Below, one piece after another: positions 8,132 to 15,956 of a stretch of DNA of 60,479 bases. The notes under the pieces are model-generated. The model was not told the origin of the DNA, did no database searches, and was given only the letters and a program-made list of their open reading frames with translations. Where the stretch lies: contig JAZLHF010000021.1 of assembly GCA_045616685.1 (NCBI GenBank), forward strand, positions 1 to 60,479, given 5' to 3'. Source of the DNA: UBA1764 sp045616685. GTDB lineage: Bacteria > Bacillota > Clostridia > Peptostreptococcales > Anaerovoracaceae. The position numbers were made by a program, and so were the translations under genes. Positions within the stretch are counted from its first letter, which is position 1, and each line of letters opens with the position of its first letter.

Positions 8132-8686
8132 CTACAGCTTCGGCCAAAGGACAAGCACGTAAGTGACAGCACAGCAGCCCAGCGCAAAGAATACGGCGCA
8201 TAAAACATAAGTAATCAAATCGACCCTCTTTTCCGCTTCCTTTGTACGGAAATCCCCGAAGGTAATGCAGGCTCTGCTTACGGATACGGCGATATGCGCA
8301 AACAAGGCAGCATAAAAAGCATAGGTGGTCAAAAGCTTGTACCGGAAGGTTTCCATGCTTATCGGCAGACCCGAAGACATAAAGTGCATATTGCCGTCGT
8401 GGATAAAAAACAAAACAAGAGTAAGTATTGCGCTTGCTCTTTGGATAATTACTCTTGCATTGAGTTTGGGATATTTTAATGCAGCGCCCCTGTCCTGCCT
8501 TAAAAGCTTTATAAGACTGAGCAGCACGTGCAGGAGCATAAGCCCTGTCAGGAGCTTTGCGCATACCACCGTAAAAAGCGGAAAATACTGATATGTCAGA
8601 TACATATACGTTGTTGAAGCAAAATGCACCAGCAGTACCAGCGCCGCAAGTCCCGCAAGCCTTGCATTCCATTGCCGAAGTTTCAT
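8132..8686 (-). CDS. frdC: Fumarate reductase membrane anchor, cytochrome b-like
   Basis: 184-residue membrane protein with five predicted hydrophobic helices. Histidines occur within or at the edges of helices (LLVHFAS, LLHVLLSLIK, FFIHDGNMHF, FAHIAVSV), the pattern of heme-ligating succinate:quinone oxidoreductase anchors. An IIQRAS motif resembles the QRxS segment of single-polypeptide cytochrome b anchors. It lies between aspA and the flavoprotein gene with short gaps (11 and 9 bp). The assignment rests on context, helix count and histidine placement more than on strong sequence identity. Confidence 0.72.
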   Translation of the reverse strand: MKLRQWNARLAGLAALVLLVHFASTTYMYLTYQYFPLFTVVCAKLLTGLMLLHVLLSLIKLLRQDRGAALKYPKLNARVIIQRASAILTLVLFFIHDGNMHFMSSGLPISMETFRYKLLTTYAFYAALFAHIAVSVSRACITFGDFRTKEAEKRVDLITYVLCAVFFALGCCAVTYVLVLWPKL

Positions 8687-8697
8687 TCTCTGTCCTC

Positions 8698-10095
8698 TTA
8701 TATCATCTTTTCGGGATTCAAGATCCCGTCAATTTCCTTCTCATCCAAAAGCCCTTCGGAGAGGACGACATCTCTTATTGTGCGCCCCCGGGCAACAGCT
8801 TCTTTCGCAACCCGGACAGCCTTGTCGTAGCCTATATACGGACAGAGTGCCGTAACGGTGACAGTGCTTTCCAGCAATATTTCCCGACAGTTTTCATCGT
8901 TTGCCGTAATTCCGTTTACGCAGCGCTCCGTGAACGTCCTGACCGAATTTATCATAATCTTTAAGGAATCCAGCAGCGCACATGAAATTGCAGGAAGAAA
9001 GGCATTCAGCTCCAACTGACCCGACTCCGCAGCCAGAGTAATAGTCTGGTCGTTTCCGATGACCCTGAAGGCCATCTGATTTATTATCTCGGGAATAACG
9101 GGATTGACCTTGCCCGGCATGATAGAGGAGCCGCTTTGAACCGCCGGAAGATTTATTTCCGCAAAACCGCTTCGCGGGCCCGATGACATAAGCCTGAGGT
9201 CGTTGGCGATTTTGGACAAAGCACTGCCGCAAGCCTTAAGCGCCCCGGAAACGGTGATATAACAATCAACGTTCTGGGTGCTGTCGATAAGATTTTCAGA
9301 TTGAACAAAATCTATTCCCGAAAGCTCCGAAATTTTCGGAACGATATTCTTAATGTAATATTCGCCGGCATTCACACCGGTGCCGATGGCTGTGCCGCCC
9401 ATGTTAAGCTCTCCAAGGCTTCCCTTTACGGCGCTGATAAGCTCAAGATTCCTTCTTGCTGCATCAGCATAAGCAAAGAATTCCTGCCCCAATGAAATGG
9501 GGACCGCATCCTGCATCTGCGTTCTTCCGACCTTAATAATATCCATAAACTGTGTTGACTTATCAAGAAAGCTTATGAAAAGCTTTTTAAGCTCTCCTTC
9601 AAGCTCCATGCAAAGCCTGTAGGATGCAAGCTTTATTGCGGACGGAATAACATCGTTGGTCGACTGCGAAAGATTTACATGGTCGTTTGGATGAACGATT
9701 CCGTAATCGCCCTTTCTTCCGCCGAGAATTTCAATGGCTCTGTTTGCAATGACCTCGTTGATGTTCATATTGACGGAGGTTCCTGCACCGCCCTGAAACG
9801 GATCCACGATCACTGAATCCGAAAGAGCCTTGCTCCTCGGGTCGGAGGCAGGGCCCATCAATTCGTCACAAGCCAAAACTACGGCATCCTTTATTTTCTC
9901 CGGCAGCTTTCCCCCGGCAGCATTAACCAAAGCCGCAGCCTTTTTGATAAGGGCAACGCTTTGAATCAATTCCGGGCTGACCCTCTGCCCCGAAATATCA
10001 AAATTTTCTTTGGATCTGAGAGCATTTATTCCGTAATATGCCTCGACCGGAAGCTCTCTTGTCCCTATCGAATCTCTTTCTGTTCTTACTGTCAT
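8698..10095 (-). CDS. aspA: Aspartate ammonia-lyase
   Basis: Aspartase converts L-aspartate to fumarate and ammonia. The fumarase/aspartase signature GSSIMPGKVNPV is present, as are GRTQMQDAVP, the substrate-binding STNDVIPS, and NIDSTQNVD-like tracts. I place the start at the ATG at 10095 (MTVRTERDSIG), giving 465 residues; the frame extends 26 codons further upstream, but those residues are not family-like and would overlap the preceding gene. The stop of that gene is only four bases upstream, so coupling is likely. Fumarate produced here is the natural substrate of the reductase encoded directly downstream. Confidence 0.94.
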   Translation of the reverse strand: MTVRTERDSIGTRELPVEAYYGINALRSKENFDISGQRVSPELIQSVALIKKAAALVNAAGGKLPEKIKDAVVLACDELMGPASDPRSKALSDSVIVDPFQGGAGTSVNMNINEVIANRAIEILGGRKGDYGIVHPNDHVNLSQSTNDVIPSAIKLASYRLCMELEGELKKLFISFLDKSTQFMDIIKVGRTQMQDAVPISLGQEFFAYADAARRNLELISAVKGSLGELNMGGTAIGTGVNAGEYYIKNIVPKISELSGIDFVQSENLIDSTQNVDCYITVSGALKACGSALSKIANDLRLMSSGPRSGFAEINLPAVQSGSSIMPGKVNPVIPEIINQMAFRVIGNDQTITLAAESGQLELNAFLPAISCALLDSLKIMINSVRTFTERCVNGITANDENCREILLESTVTVTALCPYIGYDKAVRVAKEAVARGRTIRDVVLSEGLLDEKEIDGILNPEKMI

Positions 10096-10099
10096 TTTT

Positions 10100-10339
10100 T
10101 TAGCTGAGCTGGTGCGTTTCGGATACGTCGACCTGTTCTTTTTTCTGCAGACGGTCCCGGTCCACCTTGGCATAAACCTGCGCCAGAGCCGCTATAAGCT
10201 GGCGGGCGCACTGCTCGTTCATCACTATCGTTTCAAGCTCGCTGCTTACCCTCTTGTCCTTATCGGGCTTATTCTGAAGAAAAGTAATGAAACACTCATT
10301 TCCAAGCGCATTGATGGTAAAACCGTTTGTATAAGTCAT
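10100..10339 (-). CDS. Small conserved protein, DUF3467-like
   Basis: 79-residue soluble protein that begins the aspA-frd operon behind a strong AGGAGG site. Residues about 32-55 (SSELETIVMNEQCARQLIAALAQVY) resemble the C-terminal block of DUF3467 proteins. The function of that family is unknown, and the match is by eye. Its stop codon is four bases from the aspA start. Confidence 0.55.
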   Translation of the reverse strand: MTYTNGFTINALGNECFITFLQNKPDKDKRVSSELETIVMNEQCARQLIAALAQVYAKVDRDRLQKKEQVDVSETHQLS

Positions 10340-10410
10340 TTTCGGACCTCCTGCTGTTATATGCTTACAGTCTTCCCGCGGCTTTTCCGCAGGCTCGACT
10401 ATTATAAAAA

Positions 10411-10416
10411 ATTATA
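10411..10416 (-). promoter_or_regulatory. Extended -10 promoter for the aspA-frd operon
   Basis: On the minus strand the sequence reads TGGTATAAT, an extended -10 box about 70 bp upstream of the small-protein start. No good -35 hexamer is seen at 17 bp. The CIRCE element lies about 30 bp further upstream, so it may not control this direction. Confidence 0.5.
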
Positions 10417-10444
10417 CCACAAAACAAAGCGGAAGGAAAATTTG

Positions 10445-10471
10445 TTAGCACTCTTATTTAATGAGTGCTAA
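10445..10471. promoter_or_regulatory. CIRCE operator (HrcA binding site)
   Basis: A perfect TTAGCACTC-N9-GAGTGCTAA inverted repeat, identical to the consensus bound by the heat-shock repressor HrcA. It lies 115 bp upstream of hsp20 and presumably represses it at normal temperature. Confidence 0.95.
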
Positions 10472-10585
10472 AATTCACGTTTTCGTCACATTTCCATAAC
10501 AAAATCAACATATAACAGCATTATTCTTTAGTTGTTCAAAGGGAACAGAGATATAAAAAGATCAAAATTATCGGAGGTATTAGAG

Positions 10586-11044
10586 ATGTTCGAATTAAAA
10601 CCATTTGAAAGAAAAACAAACCAGCTCACGGTCTTCGACCCGTTCAAAGAAATGGAGGAGCTTGAAAGAACTTTTTTCGGAAACAGCTTCTTTGCTCCGA
10701 GGGCAAAAGCATTCGCAGACCTGCGTACTGATATCCAGGACAAGGGCGACAGCTTCCTTCTTGAAGCAGACCTTCCCGGATTCAAAAAGGAAGATATTGC
10801 GCTTGAGCTTGACGGCGACTGCCTGAGCATCAGCGCAGAGCGTCACAGCGAGCACGAGGAAAAGGACAAGCAGGGCAATTACCTTCGCTGTGAACGCAGC
10901 TACGGCAGCTTCAGAAGAAGCTTCGACGTAAGCGGTATCAACACCGACGAGATCAGGGCGGAATACAAAGACGGCGTGCTGAGCCTTACTCTTCCGAAAA
11001 AGGAAACAGCCGCTCCGGCTTCAAGAAGACTTGAAATCAACTGA
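10586..11044 (+). CDS. Small heat shock protein, Hsp20/alpha-crystallin family
   Basis: ATP-independent chaperone of 152 residues that binds unfolding proteins as oligomers. The alpha-crystallin domain spans about residues 45-145 (DLRTDIQDKGDSFLLEADLPG to GVLSLTLPKKE). It contains the conserved A/GVLSLTLPK motif, and the protein ends in a short tail. I chose the ATG at 10586 because CGGAGG lies seven bases upstream; the frame extends 18 codons further with no binding site. A perfect CIRCE operator lies upstream. A 15-bp terminator-like hairpin follows at 11135-11179. Confidence 0.95.
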   Translation: MFELKPFERKTNQLTVFDPFKEMEELERTFFGNSFFAPRAKAFADLRTDIQDKGDSFLLEADLPGFKKEDIALELDGDCLSISAERHSEHEEKDKQGNYLRCERSYGSFRRSFDVSGINTDEIRAEYKDGVLSLTLPKKETAAPASRRLEIN

Positions 11045-11134
11045 AGCTGACATATAAATCTTTTCTGCCGAAGAACGAATAAAAATCCCTCGGAGCCTTC
11101 AATGTCATTAAGTTAAGATATTTAATGATGAATC

Positions 11135-11179
11135 AAAATTACCTGAATTGAGTGTTTTGTACTGAATTCAGGTAATTTT
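11135..11179 (+). terminator. Rho-independent terminator after hsp20
   Basis: Perfect 15-bp inverted repeat AAAATTACCTGAATT/AATTCAGGTAATTTT around a 15-base loop, followed by T residues. It marks the end of the conserved segment; from here to 11,786 there is no gene. Confidence 0.8.
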
Positions 11180-11383
11180 TTACATGTTTGCAGGTTTATT
11201 AAGTTTTCAGGCATGCAAAAACTACCGTAAACCATCAGCTTACGGATGGAAATCAGCAACAGTTTATGCTACCCTATGCAACATATTCATCCATGCAGGC
11301 TTCATATGAATCTAAGAAGTCTTTTAACTCTTGTCTGATGCCTGACTTAGTTTACATCTTTTGTAGGTGTAGGGGAGTTTGTG

Positions 11384-11525
11384 TTCATTGATTTTTCTAA
11401 GCTTTTCTCATATTATCTAACCTTATCTATTCCCAAGTGGTTTTAGGCAGTTTTAACTAGTTTAACCCGGATTTTTCGGAAAAACGTTGAAAAATGCTCC
11501 CCCGTTTTTGGCGTAGTTGGAAAAT
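11384..11525. repeat. Imperfect repeat of the element left-end region (copy 1)
   Basis: About 140 bp closely similar to 24,541-24,680 in the same orientation (shared tracts include AAGCTTTTCTC, TATTATCTAAC, TTTTAGGCAGTTTTA and CTCCCCCGTT). The second copy lies just inside the left end of the tRNA-Thr element, and both contain GGTTGGAAAA-like motifs. This copy is therefore probably the left end of an older, related element. The neighbouring 11,180-11,383 shows no gene and no tRNA fragment that I can see. Confidence 0.65.
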
Positions 11526-11730
11526 TTTGATCCAAATTCGGCAAATTCTAGTTTTGCCGAATTTCAGTGAAAATTCGCTCAAAAAGTGAAAATTCAGTGA
11601 ATTTTGGATTAATGGACCGATATAGGGCATTTTTTTAAGATTACATAGTTCGATTCGTGACATTTTTTGAAGATGGAACAGTCCGATTTGCGGCATTTTT
11701 TAATAATTAATAGTCCAATATGCGGCAAAA
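11526..11730 (+). repeat. Hairpin plus four-unit array of 33-bp direct repeats (type A) upstream of a DUF4143 ATPase
   Basis: An inverted repeat (AAATTCGGCAAA...TTTTGCCGAATTT, about 11,534-11,565) is followed by four units with core ATAGTCCGATTTGCGGCA and a T-run. Equivalent cytosines fall at 11,618, 11,651, 11,684 and 11,716, so spacing is 33, 33 and 32 bp, close to three helical turns. The last unit abuts a -35 box. The same hairpin and two more units occur at 19,660-19,770. The units have no unique spacers, so this is not a CRISPR array. Confidence 0.8.
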
Positions 11731-11734
11731 ATTA

Positions 11735-11764
11735 TTGACTAACGCTCAAAAAATGTTGTAAAAT
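11735..11764 (+). promoter_or_regulatory. Promoter of the first DUF4143 ATPase gene
   Basis: TTGACT at 11,735-11,740 and TAAAAT at 11,759-11,764 with an 18-bp spacer, 23 bp before the start codon. The last type A repeat touches the -35 box, so a protein bound to the array could affect transcription. Confidence 0.6.
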
Positions 11765-11786
11765 CAAGTAAATAAAGGAGTTTAGT

Positions 11787-13109
11787 GTGTTAAAACGAAA
11801 AGCATATAATTTTCTATTAGATTGGAAAGAACACAAAGAAAAAGAATGTCTGCTTATTAAAGGTGCTAGACAGGTTGGCAAAACATACCTTGTTGAAAGA
11901 TTTGGCGAGGCCGAATATAAGTCATTTATTGAATTGAACTTTTTTGAAGATCCTCAATTAAAAGAGATTTTTGAAGGCTCGTTAAATTCAGAAGAAATTT
12001 TTAAAAAGATTAGTTATACAAAGCCTGATAAAAAATTAGTTCCAGGCAATACTTTAATTTTCTTAGATGAAATTCAAAGATGCTCAAAAGCAAGGACTGC
12101 ATTAAAGTTTTTAGCACAGGATGATAGATTCGATGTGATTGCATCAGGATCTCTTCTTGGACTGCATTATGGAACAGATGCAGATAAAGAAGTTGAAGAA
12201 GTAGAATCAATTCCAGTTGGATATGAGACTCAATATGTGATGCATTCTTTAGATTTTGAAGAATTTCTCTGGGCAAATAATTATGAAAATGATGTTATAG
12301 AATATTTGAAATTCTATTTCGATTCCGGCGCAAAAGTACCTGATGTATTAAATGAAAAATTTGAGCAGTTATTTAGAGAATATATAGTTATCGGAGGTAT
12401 GCCGGAAGTAGTCGCTGCATATATTGCGTCAAAAGATTTTGCAGTTGTCAAAAAGAAACAAAACAAAATACTTGCATCTTACGATGATGATATTACACAA
12501 CATGCTAAACAGGTGAATCAGGCTAAAATACGACAATGTTATAAAAGCTTGCCTATGCAGCTAGCTAAAGAGAATAAGCGTTTTTCTTATGCACAGGTTG
12601 AAAAGGGCGCAGGTGCTAAAAAGTATGGCGATAGTATTACATGGCTTTGTGATGCAAATGTTGTAAACCCTTGCTATAATGTTCATGAACCATATGCGCC
12701 GCTAATTGCTAATGCTGAATCAACGGAATTTAAATTATATATAAACGACACTGGGCTTCTTATGGCAACACTTGGCGATTTGGCGAAAAAAGATATCTTA
12801 AATAATAAAATGCTTGGAAATGCTAAAGGCGGAATATATGAAAATGTTGTGGCTGAGACTTTAGTTAAAAAAGGTTATCCACTGCACTATTACAAGCCTT
12901 CAGGCAATTCACAAGAAATAGAATTCGTTGTTGAAACAAGCTGGGGCGTTGTTCCTATTGAAGTAAAAGCAGGTAATACAGCAACGTTATCGCTCAACGA
13001 ATATATTAAAAAGTATGATCCTGAAGTTGCTTATAAACTGATAAATGGTAATGTTGGCTTTGCTGGAGAAAAGCATAGCTTGCCACATTATATGATAATG
13101 TTTATTTAG
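11787..13109 (+). CDS. AAA-14/DUF4143 ATPase with PD-(D/E)XK-like C-terminus (ATPase A)
   Basis: 440-residue P-loop ATPase. Walker A is GARQVGKT (about 26-33), Walker B is TLIFLDEIQ, and ASGSLLG is the sensor-like segment. GGMPEVVAAYI and the later INDTGLL mark the DUF4143 region. The C-terminal IEFVVETSWGVVPIEVKAG has the spacing of a PD-(D/E)XK nuclease core. Translation starts at GTG behind AAAGGAG. The biological role of this family is not established; nucleic-acid transactions or defence are inferences. A 33-bp repeat array lies directly upstream. A second member at 26,647-28,005 is clearly related but diverged. Confidence 0.88.
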   Translation: MLKRKAYNFLLDWKEHKEKECLLIKGARQVGKTYLVERFGEAEYKSFIELNFFEDPQLKEIFEGSLNSEEIFKKISYTKPDKKLVPGNTLIFLDEIQRCSKARTALKFLAQDDRFDVIASGSLLGLHYGTDADKEVEEVESIPVGYETQYVMHSLDFEEFLWANNYENDVIEYLKFYFDSGAKVPDVLNEKFEQLFREYIVIGGMPEVVAAYIASKDFAVVKKKQNKILASYDDDITQHAKQVNQAKIRQCYKSLPMQLAKENKRFSYAQVEKGAGAKKYGDSITWLCDANVVNPCYNVHEPYAPLIANAESTEFKLYINDTGLLMATLGDLAKKDILNNKMLGNAKGGIYENVVAETLVKKGYPLHYYKPSGNSQEIEFVVETSWGVVPIEVKAGNTATLSLNEYIKKYDPEVAYKLINGNVGFAGEKHSLPHYMIMFI

Positions 13110-13179
13110 TTTTATTGTTTTGGTTCTATGCTAATAATTGCATATCAAAATTACATGTTATTTGCATAACGGAGGGAAT

Positions 13180-13953
13180 ATGTCTGTTAATAATTATTTA
13201 GAAAATTTAGCTAGCAAATTAGTGTTAAATTCAATTGAGCGAGATCATATTTCAAAATCTGTAGATGTAATAAGAGATCGCCTTGATGATTATTTTGGAA
13301 CTAATATTTCAGAAAAGAAACTCTTTGGATCTTATGTCAGAGGCACAATTTTGCCAAGAAAAGCAGACGATAATTCAGATGTAGACTTAATGGTCGTTTT
13401 TACAAACGAAGATGGATATAAACCACAAAGTTTCCTGAATCGGCTTAAGAATTTTGCTGAACATTACTATAGTTTATCAGAAATTTATCAATCATCTCCT
13501 ACAGTTGTTCTTGAACTGAATCATATTAAATTTGAACTTACGCCAGCATATATTAGTTATGGTATTATTTTTATTCCTAATGGACCTTCTGATTGGATGG
13601 TCACTGATCCTGATAGCTTTTATGATAAGCTTACTCAATGTAATGGTAATAATGCTTATAAAATTAAACCAATTGTTAGATTGCTGAAGTATTGGAATAT
13701 TCATAGTAATAATCGAAATATGCCGTCATACAAAATAGAGGAGAGAATTGCTGATAATATGATTTGTGCATATCTCACTTGTACATCATATACAGAGTAT
13801 CTTATAAAGGGCTTGGAAACGATAAAGTATTATACTGATACTGCGGAATGTAATTCTGCTATAGATTGTATCAAAAAGTCTTTGGATTATGAAAGTGACG
13901 ATATGCCATATTCTGCGCTTGCGGAAATAAAGAAAAAGTTCCCAGATATTTAG
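13180..13953 (+). CDS. CBASS-type CD-NTase (SMODS nucleotidyltransferase)
   Basis: 257-residue polymerase-beta-fold nucleotidyltransferase, predicted to make a cyclic nucleotide alarm signal on phage infection. LFGSYVRGT gives the GS motif (Gly50-Ser51), and SDVDLMVVF the two catalytic aspartates Asp67 and Asp69. The third metal ligand position reads FELTPA (Glu119), where this family usually has Asp. The start at 13,180 is supported by GGAGGG; the frame extends 14 codons further upstream. The next gene, four bases downstream, encodes a four-helix S-4TM-like effector, the usual partner in one CBASS class. No Cap2, Cap3 or other ancillary genes are present. Confidence 0.85.
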   Translation: MSVNNYLENLASKLVLNSIERDHISKSVDVIRDRLDDYFGTNISEKKLFGSYVRGTILPRKADDNSDVDLMVVFTNEDGYKPQSFLNRLKNFAEHYYSLSEIYQSSPTVVLELNHIKFELTPAYISYGIIFIPNGPSDWMVTDPDSFYDKLTQCNGNNAYKIKPIVRLLKYWNIHSNNRNMPSYKIEERIADNMICAYLTCTSYTEYLIKGLETIKYYTDTAECNSAIDCIKKSLDYESDDMPYSALAEIKKKFPDI

Positions 13954-13957
13954 GCTT

Positions 13958-14698
13958 ATGAAAATGGATGAAATATCAAAATTATATAAAATATCACAAA
14001 AGTTTGATAAAGTTAAGCGTATTTGCTTTTGTGTAAACCTTGCTTTTGGAATTGGTTCTTTCTTCCTTGAGAACTCTTTTTTGAGAATTACCCAAATAAC
14101 CCAAATAGTTTTAGCTTTTCTATTTGTGATAATAGATCTGCTCAATGATGGGGTGCTATGGTATAATGCTGAAAATTCCAGGAGGAAAAATGCAATTGAT
14201 AACGCTTATCAAACGAATTTAACTCAGTATAAAACATCTGGATATTATAACAACGAATTACCGCCATCCTATTTTAAGTATACAATTAATATTTTTGAAA
14301 GCAATTATTTTAGCCTTAATGTTGCTAAAGCAATGTTACCAAGGGTAATTGCAAAAGTTGTGTTTTCATTAATTATTCTAATTGTATCGGGTATATGTCT
14401 GGTAACTCCTATAGTATTAATCGTTGCAGAAACAATTTTTTCTTCATGTGTTGTTATAGAATCAATTGAGTTAATAATATATGAGATACGAATGAAACAT
14501 CTTTTTGATTCGGCATATACTCAGTTAGTTATAAATGGAATCACAGGTGACCAATTGCCATGGTGTATTTATTATACCTTGGAATATGAATCAGTTAAGG
14601 CTCATTATAAAGTAAGATTAGATAGTAATTTGTTTGAAAAAATGAACCATGATTTAACAAAGAAATGGGAAGAATTGGAGAAATTGATTAAACACTGA
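13958..14698 (+). CDS. S-4TM-like CBASS effector (predicted pore former)
   Basis: 246-residue protein with four hydrophobic helices in two pairs (about 20-38, 45-65, 133-152 and 155-175) and soluble regions after each pair. This matches the architecture of the S-4TM (SMODS-associated four-TM) effectors, which are proposed to damage the membrane when they bind the cyclic nucleotide made by the partner enzyme. It is shorter than most members, which are nearer 300 residues. It follows the CD-NTase gene by four bases and must be co-transcribed. A 178-bp structured repeat follows it. Confidence 0.75.
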   Translation: MKMDEISKLYKISQKFDKVKRICFCVNLAFGIGSFFLENSFLRITQITQIVLAFLFVIIDLLNDGVLWYNAENSRRKNAIDNAYQTNLTQYKTSGYYNNELPPSYFKYTINIFESNYFSLNVAKAMLPRVIAKVVFSLIILIVSGICLVTPIVLIVAETIFSSCVVIESIELIIYEIRMKHLFDSAYTQLVINGITGDQLPWCIYYTLEYESVKAHYKVRLDSNLFEKMNHDLTKKWEELEKLIKH

Positions 14699-14732
14699 TA
14701 TGTTTATACTGAATCCATATTATTTGAGATTT

Positions 14733-14910
14733 TCAATCGTGACGGCCGGTTATAGGTCAAAAATTTCGCCGGAGCAGGGCCTTTAGATGATTTGAGATAG
14801 AATAACCTGTAAATTTTCAGGCGGTCACGAGGTGCAGTGCGCGCAGCGCTCTGCAAGATAAAAACAGCAGCTCCTGTCGGAATTGCGTTAGCAATTCGGT
14901 CAGGGGCTGC
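14733..14910. ncRNA. Structured 178-bp element, copy 1 (candidate RNA of unknown family)
   Basis: Closely similar to 28,220-28,397, and in two pieces to 20,762-20,885 and 21,486-21,567. The outer stem CGTGAC/GTCACG encloses CCGG/CCGG and CCTG/CAGG helices. A hairpin GCAG-T-GCGC/GCGC-T-CTGC and a long final hairpin (GCAGCTCCTG...CAGGGGCTGC) follow. All copies lie between unrelated accessory genes. The strand of transcription is inferred as plus, because the final hairpin then resembles a terminator. No Rfam family is recognised by eye. Confidence 0.6.
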
Positions 14911-14928
14911 CTTGCCATTTATGTAGTT

Positions 14929-15951
14929 TTATAGCCAGTCATTACCGAAGAGTTTTACTTCGTCATATTGGCCAACGTAATCATCTCCGTATATTTCAAA
15001 AGCAGTTGTCTTGCCAGCGGCAATCTCTTCTGTAAAACCATAAGCGCCGCCGACTATTTTTCCATCCTTGTAGTATGCAGCAATAATCATTATACACGGC
15101 GAATCTATAGCTGAATTGTTTGTGATTTCTCCTGTGATGGTGCTGCCATAATCAGATTTTCTATCACTTACATTTGTAAATACAATATCACTCGATTTAA
15201 TGTGATCAGCTATGTTAGGTGAAAAATCTTTTCCGGTCACTACTTCAAACTCAACAGTTGCCGGAGCTTCGGCGCCGTCCCAATATATCTCATTTGAATA
15301 CTGAACTGTGTCGCTGGCTGCGATGTAATTAAGATGCGTTTCATCTGTTGATAGGACGGATCCGTTTGCAGCTTTTGCAGTAACCTTTACGGATGGGCTT
15401 AACACAGATACGTCTTTATTAGGGTTTTCAATAGTCACACTGTAATGCACTGTGCCATAATCATCGCCAACATGGAATGAGTATCCACTATCAAGTAATT
15501 TTAAATCAACACAATCGTATTGAACCCCAGTAGATTTCCTTGTATTTAGTCCGACGATTTCAGATCTGCTTAGTTTTACAATTTTAGTCACTCCAAGTGC
15601 AGACATTTCATATGTTAAATAGCCACCTTCATATGTAATTGTTTTTATATCATCTCCTGATGCAAGCAATTCATAGTCAGTTATATCGTGATAGTTTTCT
15701 GATTCCCAAGAATATTTGTCAGTTGCCTCTGTTGGAGCTTTATATGTTCCGCTCCAATATAAAGAAGAAGCGTCTTCGTTGCCCCAGTAGATAGTAATAG
15801 TATCGTCATCAATTACGGCCATCTGAGAGCCATCCTGTAAATCACTCCAGGTTCCTCTAAGATCCAATGCTTGTTCCTCTTGCCCGCATCCGCAAAATGC
15901 AGCAATACAAATCAACATTAATGATATTAAAATACAAATTCTCTTTTTCAT
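14929..15951 (-). CDS. Uncharacterised lipoprotein
   Basis: 340-residue secreted lipoprotein. The N-terminus MKKRICILISLMLICIAAF leads into a CGCG lipobox region, so it should be acylated and held at the outer membrane surface of the cell. The first half contains DLRGTWSD and repeated Trp/Tyr/Gly strands that look like a lipocalin-like or beta-sheet domain. The second half (about 165-335) looks like an immunoglobulin-like domain of the FxLYD/DUF5067 sort. It lies 5 bp downstream of the XRE regulator gene and is probably co-transcribed with it. No enzymatic motif is seen. Confidence 0.7.
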   Translation of the reverse strand: MKKRICILISLMLICIAAFCGCGQEEQALDLRGTWSDLQDGSQMAVIDDDTITIYWGNEDASSLYWSGTYKAPTEATDKYSWESENYHDITDYELLASGDDIKTITYEGGYLTYEMSALGVTKIVKLSRSEIVGLNTRKSTGVQYDCVDLKLLDSGYSFHVGDDYGTVHYSVTIENPNKDVSVLSPSVKVTAKAANGSVLSTDETHLNYIAASDTVQYSNEIYWDGAEAPATVEFEVVTGKDFSPNIADHIKSSDIVFTNVSDRKSDYGSTITGEITNNSAIDSPCIMIIAAYYKDGKIVGGAYGFTEEIAAGKTTAFEIYGDDYVGQYDEVKLFGNDWL

Positions 15952-15956
15952 TTTCT

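Noticed and set aside
7950..8672. 240-residue minus-strand ORF overlapping frdC and frdA
   Set aside because: It is the shadow frame of the membrane subunit; its product is Cys/Arg-rich with no family features.
10096..10173. 26-codon N-terminal extension of aspA
   Set aside because: Not family-like, and it would overlap the upstream gene that has its own strong ribosome binding site.
11180..11383. A tRNA fragment marking the left end of the older element
   Set aside because: I looked for a copy of the tRNA-Thr 3' sequence here and found none.
11610..11730. Repeat array as a CRISPR
   Set aside because: The 33-bp units are continuous tandem repeats with no unique spacers and no cas genes are present.
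14733..14910. Structured element as an integron attC site
   Set aside because: It is longer, lacks the paired GTTRRRY/RYYYAAC core sites and no integron integrase is seen.
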